Shown piece after piece: positions 48,680 through 56,308 of a DNA stretch of 64,000 nt. The position numbers and the translations under genes are program-made. How positions within the stretch are numbered: position 1 is the stretch's first letter; each line of letters starts with the position of its first letter. The DNA is from Bacteroidota bacterium. Lineage in GTDB: Bacteria > Bacteroidota > Bacteroidia > UKL13-3. The notes under the pieces are model-generated. The model had not been told where the DNA came from. It was given only the letters and a program-made list of their open reading frames with translations, and ran no database searches. The DNA is taken from NCBI GenBank assembly GCA_040388375.1, contig JAZKBU010000003.1, positions 434,001 to 498,000 on the forward strand, written 5' to 3'.

Positions 48680-49379
48680 AATTAAATTAGCCATACTACT
48701 AAGTTTTGTGCTTGCTAAACAAATTGTTCTAGCCCAAACAGATAGTATAGCTAAACCCCAATTTACTGTTAGTAGTTACATTATTCCTGCAGCTTTAGTG
48801 GGTTATGGTTTAGTTTGTTTTGATAACAATGGTTGGCCAAGTAGCAAGCAAGTAGAAACGTGGCGTAATGATAACTTTGCCGGTTTTAAGGATGGAACAG
48901 ATGATTTTTTAGTTTTTGGTCCGGGTTTATTGTTGTTAAGTTTAGATGCTTGTAAAGTAAAAAGTGCAAGTAATTTCCCTAATCAAGCTGCTATTACAGC
49001 CAAAGCAGTTATACTTAGTTTAGGTATAGCCAATATTTTAAAATACAGTACACAAGTAACACGCCCCGATGGCTCAGCCGATAATTCATTTCCGAGCGGG
49101 CATTCTGTATTTGCTTTTACCTTAGCAGAAGTATTACATCAGGAATTTAAAAATAAACCCCTTGTTTATATAAGTGGTTATACTATGGCTACAGTGGCTG
49201 CAAGCATGCGCATACTCAATAACCGCCATTGGTTTAGCGATGTATTAGTAGGAGCAGGTATAGGTATAGCCGCAACCAAATTGGTGTACAGCACCCATCA
49301 ATATAAATGGAAAATGAATAAAGGAGGTTTTATGCCCATTATAGGCAGTAACCAAATGGGTTTTGTTTATCAGTTCTGA
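48672..49379 (+). CDS. PAP2-superfamily phosphatase
   Basis: This is a 235-residue membrane or exported phosphatase. The signal-like N-terminus is MHKIKLAILLSFVLAKQIVLA. The PAP2 motifs are complete: KYSTQVTRP near 117-125, SFPSGHS near 132-138 and RILNNRHWFSD near 177-187, which carry the catalytic His residues. Hydrophobic segments around them fit an integral membrane enzyme. Substrates could be undecaprenyl pyrophosphate, phosphatidate or lipid A. It overlaps rsmE by 8 bases and overlaps the facing hutH gene by 10 bases at its 3' end. Confidence 0.92.
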   Translation: MHKIKLAILLSFVLAKQIVLAQTDSIAKPQFTVSSYIIPAALVGYGLVCFDNNGWPSSKQVETWRNDNFAGFKDGTDDFLVFGPGLLLLSLDACKVKSASNFPNQAAITAKAVILSLGIANILKYSTQVTRPDGSADNSFPSGHSVFAFTLAEVLHQEFKNKPLVYISGYTMATVAASMRILNNRHWFSDVLVGAGIGIAATKLVYSTHQYKWKMNKGGFMPIIGSNQMGFVYQF

Positions 49380-50863
49380 TTGATAAATAAAATGCTCTCT
49401 TCAATATCGTTGTGCAGCAATCTGTCCTTAGCCACAAACGAAACCCTTTTTCTATAATCAGCCACAAATGCTTCTACCTGAGCAGAGCTTTTTAAGGGGC
49501 GTCTAAACTCAAGTGCCTGGGCAGCATTTAATAATTCAATAGCCAATATACGTTCTAGGTTTTTAACCACACGTAAACACTTCGTAGCCGCATTAGCACC
49601 CATACTCACATGGTCTTCTTGTCCATTGCTGCTTACAATGCTATCAACACTGGCAGGCGTACACAATTGTTTATTTTGACTTACAATGCTTGCCGCTGTA
49701 TATTGAGGAATCATAAAGCCAGAATTAAGACCAGGGTTACTCACTAAAAATGCAGGTAAATTTCTTTGTCCCGAAATTAACTGATACGTTCTGCGTTCAC
49801 TGATACTGCCTAATTCAGCCAAAGCAATAGCCAGAAAATCCAAATGAATAGCCAAAGTTTGTCCGTGAAAATTGCCACCCGAAATAATTAAATCCTCTTC
49901 TACAAACACATTCGGATTGTCCGTAACAGCATTTATCTCCGTATTAAAAACAGTACGAATGTGTTTAATAGCATCCCTGCTGGCACCGTGTACCTGCGGT
50001 ATACATCTAAAAGCATATTGGTCCTGTACCTGCACTTTAGGTTGTTTACTAATTTCACTACCTTCCAGTATAGCTAAAATAGTTTTAGCCGTTTCAATTT
50101 GCCCTTCGTGTGGACGCACTTGGTGAATTAAATGGTGGAAAGGTTCCAATCTGCAATCAAAGCCATCAATAGAAACACAAGCTATTAGATTACCTGCGTT
50201 TATTAAATGGTTAGCTTTTAGCAAGCAATAAACACCGTATGCACTCATAAACTGAGTGCCATTAATCAAAGCTAAACCTTCTTTCGATTTTAATTTTATA
50301 GGCTGTAAATTATGCTGTTTTAATACAGTACCGGCATCATACATTTCATATTTACCGTTCTCTTCTATCCAAACTTTACCTTCACCTATTAAAGGTAAAC
50401 TTAAATGAGCCAAGGGAGCTAAATCTCCACTCGCGCCTAATGAACCCAGCTCAAATACCACAGGTAAAATATTGTGGTTGAAAAAATAAATCAACCTTTC
50501 AACAGTTTCTAATTGACTGGCCGAATGACCGTATGATAAACTTTGTACTTTAAGCAATAACATCAACTTAACAATATCCTGGGGTACATAATCGCCCGTA
50601 CCACAGGCATGACTAAGCAATAAATTTACCTGCAATTGCTCTAAATCCTCATTGTTTATTTTAGTGCTGTGTAAGCTGCCAAAACCCGTATTAATACCAT
50701 AAATAGGTTGTTGGTTATTGGCCATTTTATTATCCAGGTAATCTCTGCAACGTGTAATTTTAGCTTTAGCCGATTGACTTAATTGAATGGTTTTGTTTTG
50801 ACTAATAATAGCGATAATGTCATCAAAAGTAAGTTGTTCAGTTATTTCAAAAGTACTATGCAT
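49370..50863 (-). CDS. hutH: Histidine ammonia-lyase
   Basis: This is a 497-residue enzyme converting histidine to urocanate. The self-made MIO cofactor motif Ala-Ser-Gly is at 144-146 in SLGASGDLAPLAH, and the catalytic Tyr is in YGINTGFG near 55. The ISGGNFHGQ and QEDHVSMG segments are family hallmarks. No hutU, hutI or transporter is adjacent, so it stands alone in the window. A tyrosine ammonia-lyase specificity is possible but the sequence reads most like HutH. A promoter with 19-base spacing lies at 50904-50934. Confidence 0.94.
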   Translation of the reverse strand: MHSTFEITEQLTFDDIIAIISQNKTIQLSQSAKAKITRCRDYLDNKMANNQQPIYGINTGFGSLHSTKINNEDLEQLQVNLLLSHACGTGDYVPQDIVKLMLLLKVQSLSYGHSASQLETVERLIYFFNHNILPVVFELGSLGASGDLAPLAHLSLPLIGEGKVWIEENGKYEMYDAGTVLKQHNLQPIKLKSKEGLALINGTQFMSAYGVYCLLKANHLINAGNLIACVSIDGFDCRLEPFHHLIHQVRPHEGQIETAKTILAILEGSEISKQPKVQVQDQYAFRCIPQVHGASRDAIKHIRTVFNTEINAVTDNPNVFVEEDLIISGGNFHGQTLAIHLDFLAIALAELGSISERRTYQLISGQRNLPAFLVSNPGLNSGFMIPQYTAASIVSQNKQLCTPASVDSIVSSNGQEDHVSMGANAATKCLRVVKNLERILAIELLNAAQALEFRRPLKSSAQVEAFVADYRKRVSFVAKDRLLHNDIEESILFINQN

Positions 50864-50903
50864 ATTGGTTGTTCCTGTTTTAAAAGTTAAATGTAATCAG
50901 CCG

Positions 50904-50934
50904 CAATGCTAAGTTGTTTTTCTTTTTTTACAAA
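50904..50934 (-). promoter_or_regulatory. Promoter TTTG-N19-TAGCATTG for hutH
   Basis: On the minus strand TTTG (50931-50934) and TAGCATTG (50904-50911, one mismatch to TAnnTTTG) are 19 bases apart, with a leader of about 40 bases to the ATG. Confidence 0.55.
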
Positions 50935-51017
50935 AGAATATTATACAAAGTTTTATTCCCCTTAATCTATGTGTTAATGAAGGGATTAGAGAACTGATTT
51001 TAACAATTGGTGAGCAT

Positions 51018-51053
51018 AAAAAAAGCCTGTCGATACTATCTGACAGGCTTTTT
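51018..51053 (-). terminator. Terminator of the dps-catalase-ankyrin operon
   Basis: AAAAAAAGCCTGTC (51018-51031) pairs with GACAGGCTTTTT (51042-51053). It lies just after the ankyrin gene's stop. Confidence 0.9.
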
Positions 51054-51055
51054 AT

Positions 51056-51592
51056 TTATTGTAGCAAATGAACCATTTCACTATTGCCCTGGATAAAGGC
51101 GTGGTCCAGTGCTGTTTTGTTATTACTGTCCCGCCAATAAGGGTCAGCCTTATTTTTCAATAACAGACGTACAATATCCTGATGCCCGAAAGTAACAGCA
51201 AATATAAGCGGGCTGGCATTGTTAAAATTAACCAGGTTAATATTTGCCTTGTGTTTTATGAGTAATTCAGCAATGCCAAAATACCCTTTAAAACAAACAC
51301 CAATTAAGGCCGTATTGCCCATCATATCCTGTTGGTTTACGTTGGCTCCATTTTCAATTAAAATCTCAACTATTTCCTTTTGGTTATTGTAAGCCGCAAT
51401 AATCAACGGAGTATATCCTTTGCTGTCTATGGAGTTTATTACCGAACTATCTGTTTTTAACAATTGTTTTAACAAAACAGTATCTCCTTGTCTGCAGGCA
51501 TAAAATATGCTTTGCGTTTGTATACTTTGCGCTTGAATGGTTTGCATAAATAAAATAATTAAACTGACTAAAAATGTTTTAAGTGTATACAT
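51056..51592 (-). CDS. Exported ankyrin-repeat protein
   Basis: This is a 178-residue protein from ATG 51592, with signal peptide MYTLKTFLVSLIILFMQTIQA. About four ankyrin repeats follow (for example YTPLIIAAYNNQKEIVEILIENGANVNQQD and SPLIFAVTFGHQDIVRLLLKNKADPYWRD). It is the last gene of an operon after dps and an exported catalase. The order catalase-ankyrin matches Pseudomonas aeruginosa katB-ankB, where the periplasmic ankyrin protein supports catalase activity. A similar helper role here is an inference from context. Its ATG is 12 bases past the catalase stop. Confidence 0.88.
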   Translation of the reverse strand: MYTLKTFLVSLIILFMQTIQAQSIQTQSIFYACRQGDTVLLKQLLKTDSSVINSIDSKGYTPLIIAAYNNQKEIVEILIENGANVNQQDMMGNTALIGVCFKGYFGIAELLIKHKANINLVNFNNASPLIFAVTFGHQDIVRLLLKNKADPYWRDSNNKTALDHAFIQGNSEMVHLLQ

Positions 51593-51604
51593 AGTATTAA
51601 ACAA

Positions 51605-53113
51605 TTAATGCATAAAGTCTTCTTTAGTAAAACCCAATGCTTTCGCTAGTTGCATGCCATAGTCCTTATCAGCCAGGTAAAAATGAGTAATCATTTTCTT
51701 TTGTACATCTTTGTTTTTTACCTGACCTAAATCGCCTGCTAAATTGGCAATTAAATTAGCCTGCATTTGTTTGCTGTACGACCTGAATAAAACACCTGCT
51801 TGTGCAAAGTCGTTTGTTTTTTCTATTTTTTGTTGCGCAATAAAAGCATTGGTATAAACAGTAGGAGCTACTTTGTACTCAGAGTTGTCATTTATAGTGC
51901 CACTACTTACACTGGGTTGGTAATTAACATCAGACTGCACATTCTTATTGGCAAAGTTGCCATCCTGATTATGGTTTGAAGCTTTGCTTTGTTGCGGTGC
52001 ATTTACAGGTATACGTTGAAAATTAGTGCCCAATCGGTAACGTTGTGTATCAAAGTACGAAAACAAGCGACCTTGCAATAATTTGTCTTCCGAAGCTTCA
52101 ATACCCGGCACTAAGCTACCCGGAGCAAAAGCCAGTTGTTCTACTTCTTCAAAATAATTATCCGCATTTTTATGTAAAGTCATCGTGCCCACCTTTACCA
52201 TCGGTATTTTATCTACTGGCCAGTCTTTGGTAGCATCCAACGGGTAAAAATCAAAATTGTTTAAGTCTGCAGCTTTTATCATTTGCACATATAAATCCCA
52301 TTTAGGTGCATCACCTTTTTGAATAGCATTATATAAATCATTGGTTGCATGTTGGAAGTCCTTGCCTTGTATAGCTTCTGCTTCCTTTACAGTTAAATTC
52401 TTTTCACCCTGTAAAGTTTTCCATGCATATTTTACATAAGTAACTTCACCCTTATTGTTTACCCATTTAAAGGCATGTACGCTGCTGCCATCCATATTGC
52501 GGTACGAAGCAGGAATACCCTTATCAGAATATAAATAAGTAAACATTTGAGTGGCTTCAGGAATATGTGAGAAAAAATCAAATACCCTGTTAGGGTCTTG
52601 CTTATTGGTAACAGGCGAAGGTTTTAAAGCATGTACCATATCAGGAAACTTCATGGCATCGCGTATGAAAAAAACAGATAAATTATTTCCAACAATATCA
52701 TAGTTTCCATCTTCCGTATAAAATTTAGTAGCAAAACCCCTTGGGTCGCGTAAAGTTTCAGGCGAACCCGTTCCGTGAATAACAGTGGAGAAACGAACTG
52801 CTACAGGCGTTGTTTTACCTTTAGCAGAAAATAATTTTGCTTTGGTGAAAGCCGAGAAATCAGCTTCAGAAACAAATTCTCCAAAGGCTCCAGCACCTCT
52901 TGCATGTACAACCCTTTCTGGTATACGTTCCCTGTCAAAAGCAGCTAATTTTTCCACCAAATGAATATCTTGTAAAAGAACAGGTCCATTAGGTCCAACA
53001 GTTTGTGAGTTTTGGTTATCGCCAACGGGCGCACCGGTGTTAGTTTTCATAGTTTGTGCGTAGTTTGTTAAAGAGGCTGCCATAAGCAGTGCCATCGTAA
53101 TTAATTTTTTCAT
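51605..53113 (-). CDS. katA: Exported monofunctional catalase
   Basis: This is a 502-residue heme catalase with signal peptide MKKLITMALLMAASLTNYA, so it should act in the periplasm. The catalytic His70 is in VVHARGAGAFGEF, followed by VRFSTVIHGTGSPETLRDPRGFATKFY, the Asn in NNLSVFFIRDA, and the heme-ligand Tyr in RLFSYFDTQRYRLG near 355. It is of the small-subunit clade. The gene lies 5 bases after dps and is followed by the ankyrin gene, so they form an oxidative-stress operon controlled by the divergent oxyR. Confidence 0.96.
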   Translation of the reverse strand: MKKLITMALLMAASLTNYAQTMKTNTGAPVGDNQNSQTVGPNGPVLLQDIHLVEKLAAFDRERIPERVVHARGAGAFGEFVSEADFSAFTKAKLFSAKGKTTPVAVRFSTVIHGTGSPETLRDPRGFATKFYTEDGNYDIVGNNLSVFFIRDAMKFPDMVHALKPSPVTNKQDPNRVFDFFSHIPEATQMFTYLYSDKGIPASYRNMDGSSVHAFKWVNNKGEVTYVKYAWKTLQGEKNLTVKEAEAIQGKDFQHATNDLYNAIQKGDAPKWDLYVQMIKAADLNNFDFYPLDATKDWPVDKIPMVKVGTMTLHKNADNYFEEVEQLAFAPGSLVPGIEASEDKLLQGRLFSYFDTQRYRLGTNFQRIPVNAPQQSKASNHNQDGNFANKNVQSDVNYQPSVSSGTINDNSEYKVAPTVYTNAFIAQQKIEKTNDFAQAGVLFRSYSKQMQANLIANLAGDLGQVKNKDVQKKMITHFYLADKDYGMQLAKALGFTKEDFMH

Positions 53114-53118
53114 ATAGT

Positions 53119-53604
53119 TTATTTAGTTTTAGTCAGAAAAGAGCGGTACATCCATATCAGTTTCTCTTGCTCTCTGATATTATCACTCATCAGGGCATTC
53201 GTTCCTTCATCAGTAGCCCTGCCAGCTAAGTCCAATATCTCTCTTTGTAATACAATAATTATTTGCAAAGCATCTACCAACAGTTTAACACATTCCTTTC
53301 CATCACTTGTGGTGTCCACTTCCTTTATATCCGCATGTTGTATATACTTTGCATACGTGTGCAATGGTGTTTCGCCCAGCGTTAAAATACGCTCTGCTAT
53401 ATCGTCAATCTTAATTTGAAAATTATTGTATAGCTCCTCAAATTTTAAGTGCAATTCAAAAAACTTCTCGCCTTTTATATTCCAGTGAAAACTGCGGGTG
53501 TTCATGTATAAAATTTGATAGTTTGCCAAAAGGGTATTTAGCTTTACAGCTAACTCGTTACTCAATGCCGTATCTAAGCCGATAGATGTTAAGTGATGTT
53601 TCAT
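53119..53604 (-). CDS. dps: Dps-family DNA-binding/ferritin-like protein
   Basis: This is a 161-residue Dps-type ferritin. The start at 53604 (MKHHLTSIGLD) is preferred; the longer frame adds a hydrophobic stretch not found in the family. The ferroxidase site is visible in SFHWNIKGEKFFELHLKFEELYNNFQIKIDDIAERILTLGE, with His, Asp and Glu ligands contributed at the subunit interface. It stores iron and protects DNA from hydrogen peroxide. It is the first gene of the dps-katA-ankyrin operon; a promoter (53625-53656) and candidate OxyR operator (53656-53691) lie upstream. Confidence 0.95.
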   Translation of the reverse strand: MKHHLTSIGLDTALSNELAVKLNTLLANYQILYMNTRSFHWNIKGEKFFELHLKFEELYNNFQIKIDDIAERILTLGETPLHTYAKYIQHADIKEVDTTSDGKECVKLLVDALQIIIVLQREILDLAGRATDEGTNALMSDNIREQEKLIWMYRSFLTKTK

Positions 53605-53624
53605 AATGGTGTTGTTTAGTGAAA

Positions 53625-53656
53625 CAAAGATGAAGCGAATAATAAATTCAATCAAA
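53625..53656 (-). promoter_or_regulatory. Promoter TTTG-N20-CATCTTTG for dps operon
   Basis: On the minus strand TTTG (53653-53656) and CATCTTTG (53625-53632, one mismatch to TAnnTTTG) are 20 bases apart, about 20 bases before the dps ATG. Confidence 0.65.
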
Positions 53657-53691
53657 TTGATATTTTCTAATACTTAATAGATGTTATCTAA
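53656..53691. promoter_or_regulatory. Candidate OxyR operator between oxyR and dps
   Basis: ATAGATGTTATCTAA (53677-53691) matches the enteric OxyR half-site ATAGntnnnanCTAT at all but the last position. A weaker half-site, ATTGATATTTTCTAA, is at 53656-53670. Start-to-start spacing is 21 bases against 22 in the E. coli consensus. Confidence 0.6.
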
Positions 53692-53698
53692 TAATAAA

Positions 53699-53706
53699 TA
53701 TATTTG
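53699..53706 (+). promoter_or_regulatory. -7 promoter element TATATTTG of oxyR
   Basis: An exact TAnnTTTG lies 24 bases before the oxyR ATG and just downstream of the better OxyR half-site, which suits autorepression. Confidence 0.65.
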
Positions 53707-53730
53707 TAATAACTAAATAATGAACGTAAA

Positions 53731-54666
53731 ATGAATTTACAACAACTGGAGTATATAGTAGCTATTGACAATTACAGACATTTTTTAAAAGCCGCCAATG
53801 CATGTAATATAACACAGGCCACTTTAAGTATGATGGTGAAAAAACTGGAAGAAGAATTAAATGCTATTATTTTTGATAGAAGTAAACAACCCGTTGTGCC
53901 TACTTTGGTAGGCGAAAAAATAATAGCACAGGCACGCAGAGTTTTAAACGAAGGCAAACAATTGAAAGAAATTGTATTGTCAGAACATGGGCAAATAAGC
54001 GGAGATTTAAAAGTAGGTATTATACCAACCATAGCACCTTATTTATTACCCTTGGTTTTAAAAAACATCAGTAAAAAGTATCCAAAACTGAATTTATTTA
54101 TATACGAGTTTACTACCAACATTATTATAGAAAAACTAAAATCAGGTGAAATAGATGTAGGTATTTTAGCAACACCTTTAGCAGAAAAAACAATTGTAGA
54201 AATGCCCTTATACTATGAGCAATATTTTTTATACATTAACAAAAATGAAACACAGTTTGACAAGAAATATGTTTTACCACAACATATAACACTCGATAAA
54301 TTGTGGCTTTTAGAAGAAGGGCATTGTATGCGCTCACAAATATTTAATTTTTGCGAGTTAAAGAAAGAACAACATTTTCAATCGCAATTTACTTATGAAG
54401 CAGGAAGCATTGAAACATTAATGAATTTGGTAGATAGCAACTATGGCGTAACCATTATTCCCGAGTTGGCTTGCTCAAAAATTTCAGCCAAACAAAAAAT
54501 GCAATTACGTTATTTTAAATCGCCCACTCCGGTACGAGAAGTAAGTTTAGTTACCCACCATCAATACGTAAAGGAAAAGCTGATAAAAGCCTTGAAAGAA
54601 ATTATTTTAAATAGTGTACCTGAGGAAATGAAAACAAAAGCCAATCAGAATATAATTGCCATTTAA
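53731..54666 (+). CDS. oxyR: LysR-type peroxide regulator OxyR
   Basis: This is a 311-residue LysR-family regulator. The N-terminal winged HTH (residues 1-65, with ANACNITQATLSMMVKKLEEEL) binds DNA and the rest is the sensing domain. The redox pair of E. coli OxyR is conserved at the same numbers: Cys199 and Cys208 in EGHCMRSQIFNFC, so it should form a disulfide with peroxide. It is divergent from dps-katA-ankyrin and shares a 126-base regulatory region with it. It overlaps the facing cytochrome gene by four bases. Confidence 0.95.
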   Translation: MNLQQLEYIVAIDNYRHFLKAANACNITQATLSMMVKKLEEELNAIIFDRSKQPVVPTLVGEKIIAQARRVLNEGKQLKEIVLSEHGQISGDLKVGIIPTIAPYLLPLVLKNISKKYPKLNLFIYEFTTNIIIEKLKSGEIDVGILATPLAEKTIVEMPLYYEQYFLYINKNETQFDKKYVLPQHITLDKLWLLEEGHCMRSQIFNFCELKKEQHFQSQFTYEAGSIETLMNLVDSNYGVTIIPELACSKISAKQKMQLRYFKSPTPVREVSLVTHHQYVKEKLIKALKEIILNSVPEEMKTKANQNIIAI

Positions 54667-55127
54667 TTGTCAATAGGCATTTTCCTGATTCTACGTAAAG
54701 GTCCGCTACAGTAGTTCTCGTGGCAGCCAATACAAGCTTGAATCATTAAATTATAATATTTTTTTTGTTCACCTGGGTGTGTAAAAACAGCTTTGTGTGC
54801 TGCCTGAAATACTTTGGCATTTTCAAAAAATTGAGGTTCTAATACATCCTTGTCAGTTGGTTCTACCAAATAAAACCGAATGAAAGGAAAACTTAAACTA
54901 TCTAAACTTTCACCACGTAAAAGTTTAGCTTTCATACTATCAGCATTAGCTGCCATTTGGCGCATCATCAAAGCCATTGGTTTCGGATGGTTAGGATCTT
55001 TAATGGTATTTTCTACTTTTAAAGAGTCCTTTGCTGGTTGTTGCTTGCTTTCAGGGCTATTATTACAGGCAGCTATGCCCAAAGCAACAGTAATAACCAA
55101 TAACAGATAGTATATTGTTTTTTTCAT
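54663..55127 (-). CDS. Monoheme c-type cytochrome lipoprotein
   Basis: This is a 154-residue lipoprotein. The signal MKKTIYYLLLVITVALGIAAC ends at Cys21. A single heme-binding motif, CIGCH, lies near 132-136 at the C-terminal end of a mostly helical domain and is followed by ENYCSGPLRRIRKM. The late CxxCH and helical character resemble cytochrome c prime, with the caveat that the family call is by eye. It sits in the periplasm or outer membrane, near the peroxide-defence genes, and overlaps oxyR by four bases. The electron partner is unknown. Confidence 0.88.
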   Translation of the reverse strand: MKKTIYYLLLVITVALGIAACNNSPESKQQPAKDSLKVENTIKDPNHPKPMALMMRQMAANADSMKAKLLRGESLDSLSFPFIRFYLVEPTDKDVLEPQFFENAKVFQAAHKAVFTHPGEQKKYYNLMIQACIGCHENYCSGPLRRIRKMPIDN

Positions 55128-55144
55128 AAATGATAGGATAAAAA

Positions 55145-55211
55145 ATAAGCAGTAAATGAAAATATAAGCCGGGCACTATATCCGGACTTTGTTTTAGCAT
55201 TTACTGCTTAT
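55145..55211 (-). terminator. Long inverted repeat with inner hairpin
   Basis: ATAAGCAGTAAATG (55145-55158) and CATTTACTGCTTAT (55198-55211) pair perfectly around 39 bases that contain a CCGG-based inner hairpin. On the minus strand a T-run follows, so it probably ends the DUF4920 transcript. Confidence 0.75.
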
Positions 55212-55217
55212 GAGTAA

Positions 55218-55730
55218 TTATCTTAAGATAACACCATTGGCTTCAAACACCAATTCTTTTTTAGGTTCTTTAATAGCTGCAATAGCTTCTTTACTTTGGT
55301 TATCGTCCTTAGCATATTCTTTTAAATCAGCTATGCTTGTTTCTTCAATTTTAGCCACACCCTCTACTATAGCTGTTTTACCGGCACAATCCATTGGCAT
55401 AAAGAATTCGTAGTTTTTAAATGTAACGCGCATGCTTTCACCAGCGGCATTTTTTATATTCATCCAACAGCCTTTCTTTTGGCAAACAGCCTCTACTTCA
55501 CCGGTTACTTTAGTGTTTAATTCTTTCTTATCACCCATAGCTGTTTTTAAATCAGCTAAAGCAATTGCACCTTCTTCAGTTATTTTGTCGCCAAAATATT
55601 GCGCTTGAGCAGTACTGTCACTTTTTACTTCAGTACTATCAGTTGGTTTTGTTTCCTGTTTTGGTGTATTGTTATTTCCACATGAGAAAAGAGCCAAAAC
55701 AATGGCAGAACTTAAAATTATTTTTTTCAT
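55218..55730 (-). CDS. DUF4920 lipoprotein
   Basis: This is a 170-residue lipoprotein. The signal MKKIILSSAIVLALFSC ends at Cys17, then a Thr/Lys/Ser-rich linker to about 50. The domain has FGDKITEEGAIALADLKTAMGDKKELNTKVTGEVEAVCQKKGCWMNI...MRVTFKNYEFFMPMDCAGKTAIVEGVA, which is the DUF4920 pattern: an OB-like barrel with a conserved CxxxxCWM and a later Cys. The cysteines and Met may bind a metal such as copper, an inference from their spacing. It lies upstream of the cytochrome gene but is separated by a strong inverted repeat. Confidence 0.88.
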   Translation of the reverse strand: MKKIILSSAIVLALFSCGNNNTPKQETKPTDSTEVKSDSTAQAQYFGDKITEEGAIALADLKTAMGDKKELNTKVTGEVEAVCQKKGCWMNIKNAAGESMRVTFKNYEFFMPMDCAGKTAIVEGVAKIEETSIADLKEYAKDDNQSKEAIAAIKEPKKELVFEANGVILR

Positions 55731-55793
55731 ATTAAAGTATAATAAGGTGGCAAAATAATAAATTTAATATGCAATGAAGTAAAATTTTAAAAC

Positions 55794-55823
55794 TTGGTTT
55801 TATTCTGGTATTGAATATATTTG
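55794..55823 (+). promoter_or_regulatory. Promoter TTG-N19-TATATTTG for the unknown operon
   Basis: TTG at 55794-55796 and an exact -7 TATATTTG at 55816-55823 are 19 bases apart. The first ATG of the four-gene operon follows 24 bases later. Confidence 0.8.
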
Positions 55824-55847
55824 TTTGTATAGGTATAATACAATTAA

Positions 55848-56306
55848 ATGAGCAAAAACCTCTTTTTCATATTTATAATTTTCTCTTCAATGAGTTCTTG
55901 CTGTTGCGGTGATGATGGTGGATATGGGTCAATTCCAGGTTATAAAAGGAGAGTGAGAATTACCGATACTACCGATAAAATAGTAGAGATAAGTTATAGC
56001 AATTCAGATAAGGTATTCAAATCAAATGATACGATAGTTGATTTGGTTATTTCGGAAAATGTAGAGAACATTATTTATGTTAAAACCAAAACCCATTTGG
56101 ATACTATAGTTTTATACAATAAAGTCACCTATTACTATAACGAGGCAGATGAGTGTAGTGGTGCAGATATGTCTAAATATGTAGTTAAAAAACCAATTAT
56201 AGTAGCACATACTTTTAATAATGCTTATTTTAGAAGTGGTTCATATCAACGTAGTAGTTGGTATAATGATAGAATTGATTTTGATGATTTAATAATAACA
56301 CCTTAA
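55848..56306 (+). CDS. Unknown lipoprotein, first gene of a four-gene exported operon
   Basis: This is a 152-residue protein that I do not recognise. The signal MSKNLFFIFIIFSSMSSC ends in three consecutive cysteines (18-20), the first of which is the likely lipidation site; GDDGGYGS follows. The rest is beta-rich with alternating strands (VRITDTTDKIVEISYSNSDKVFKSNDTIVDLVISENVENIIYVKTKTHLDTIVLY) ending in an aromatic/Asp-rich tail. An excellent promoter precedes it and three exported-protein genes follow with 2, 0 and -4 bases between them. Function unknown. Confidence 0.8.
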   Translation: MSKNLFFIFIIFSSMSSCCCGDDGGYGSIPGYKRRVRITDTTDKIVEISYSNSDKVFKSNDTIVDLVISENVENIIYVKTKTHLDTIVLYNKVTYYYNEADECSGADMSKYVVKKPIIVAHTFNNAYFRSGSYQRSSWYNDRIDFDDLIITP

Positions 56307-56308
56307 AC

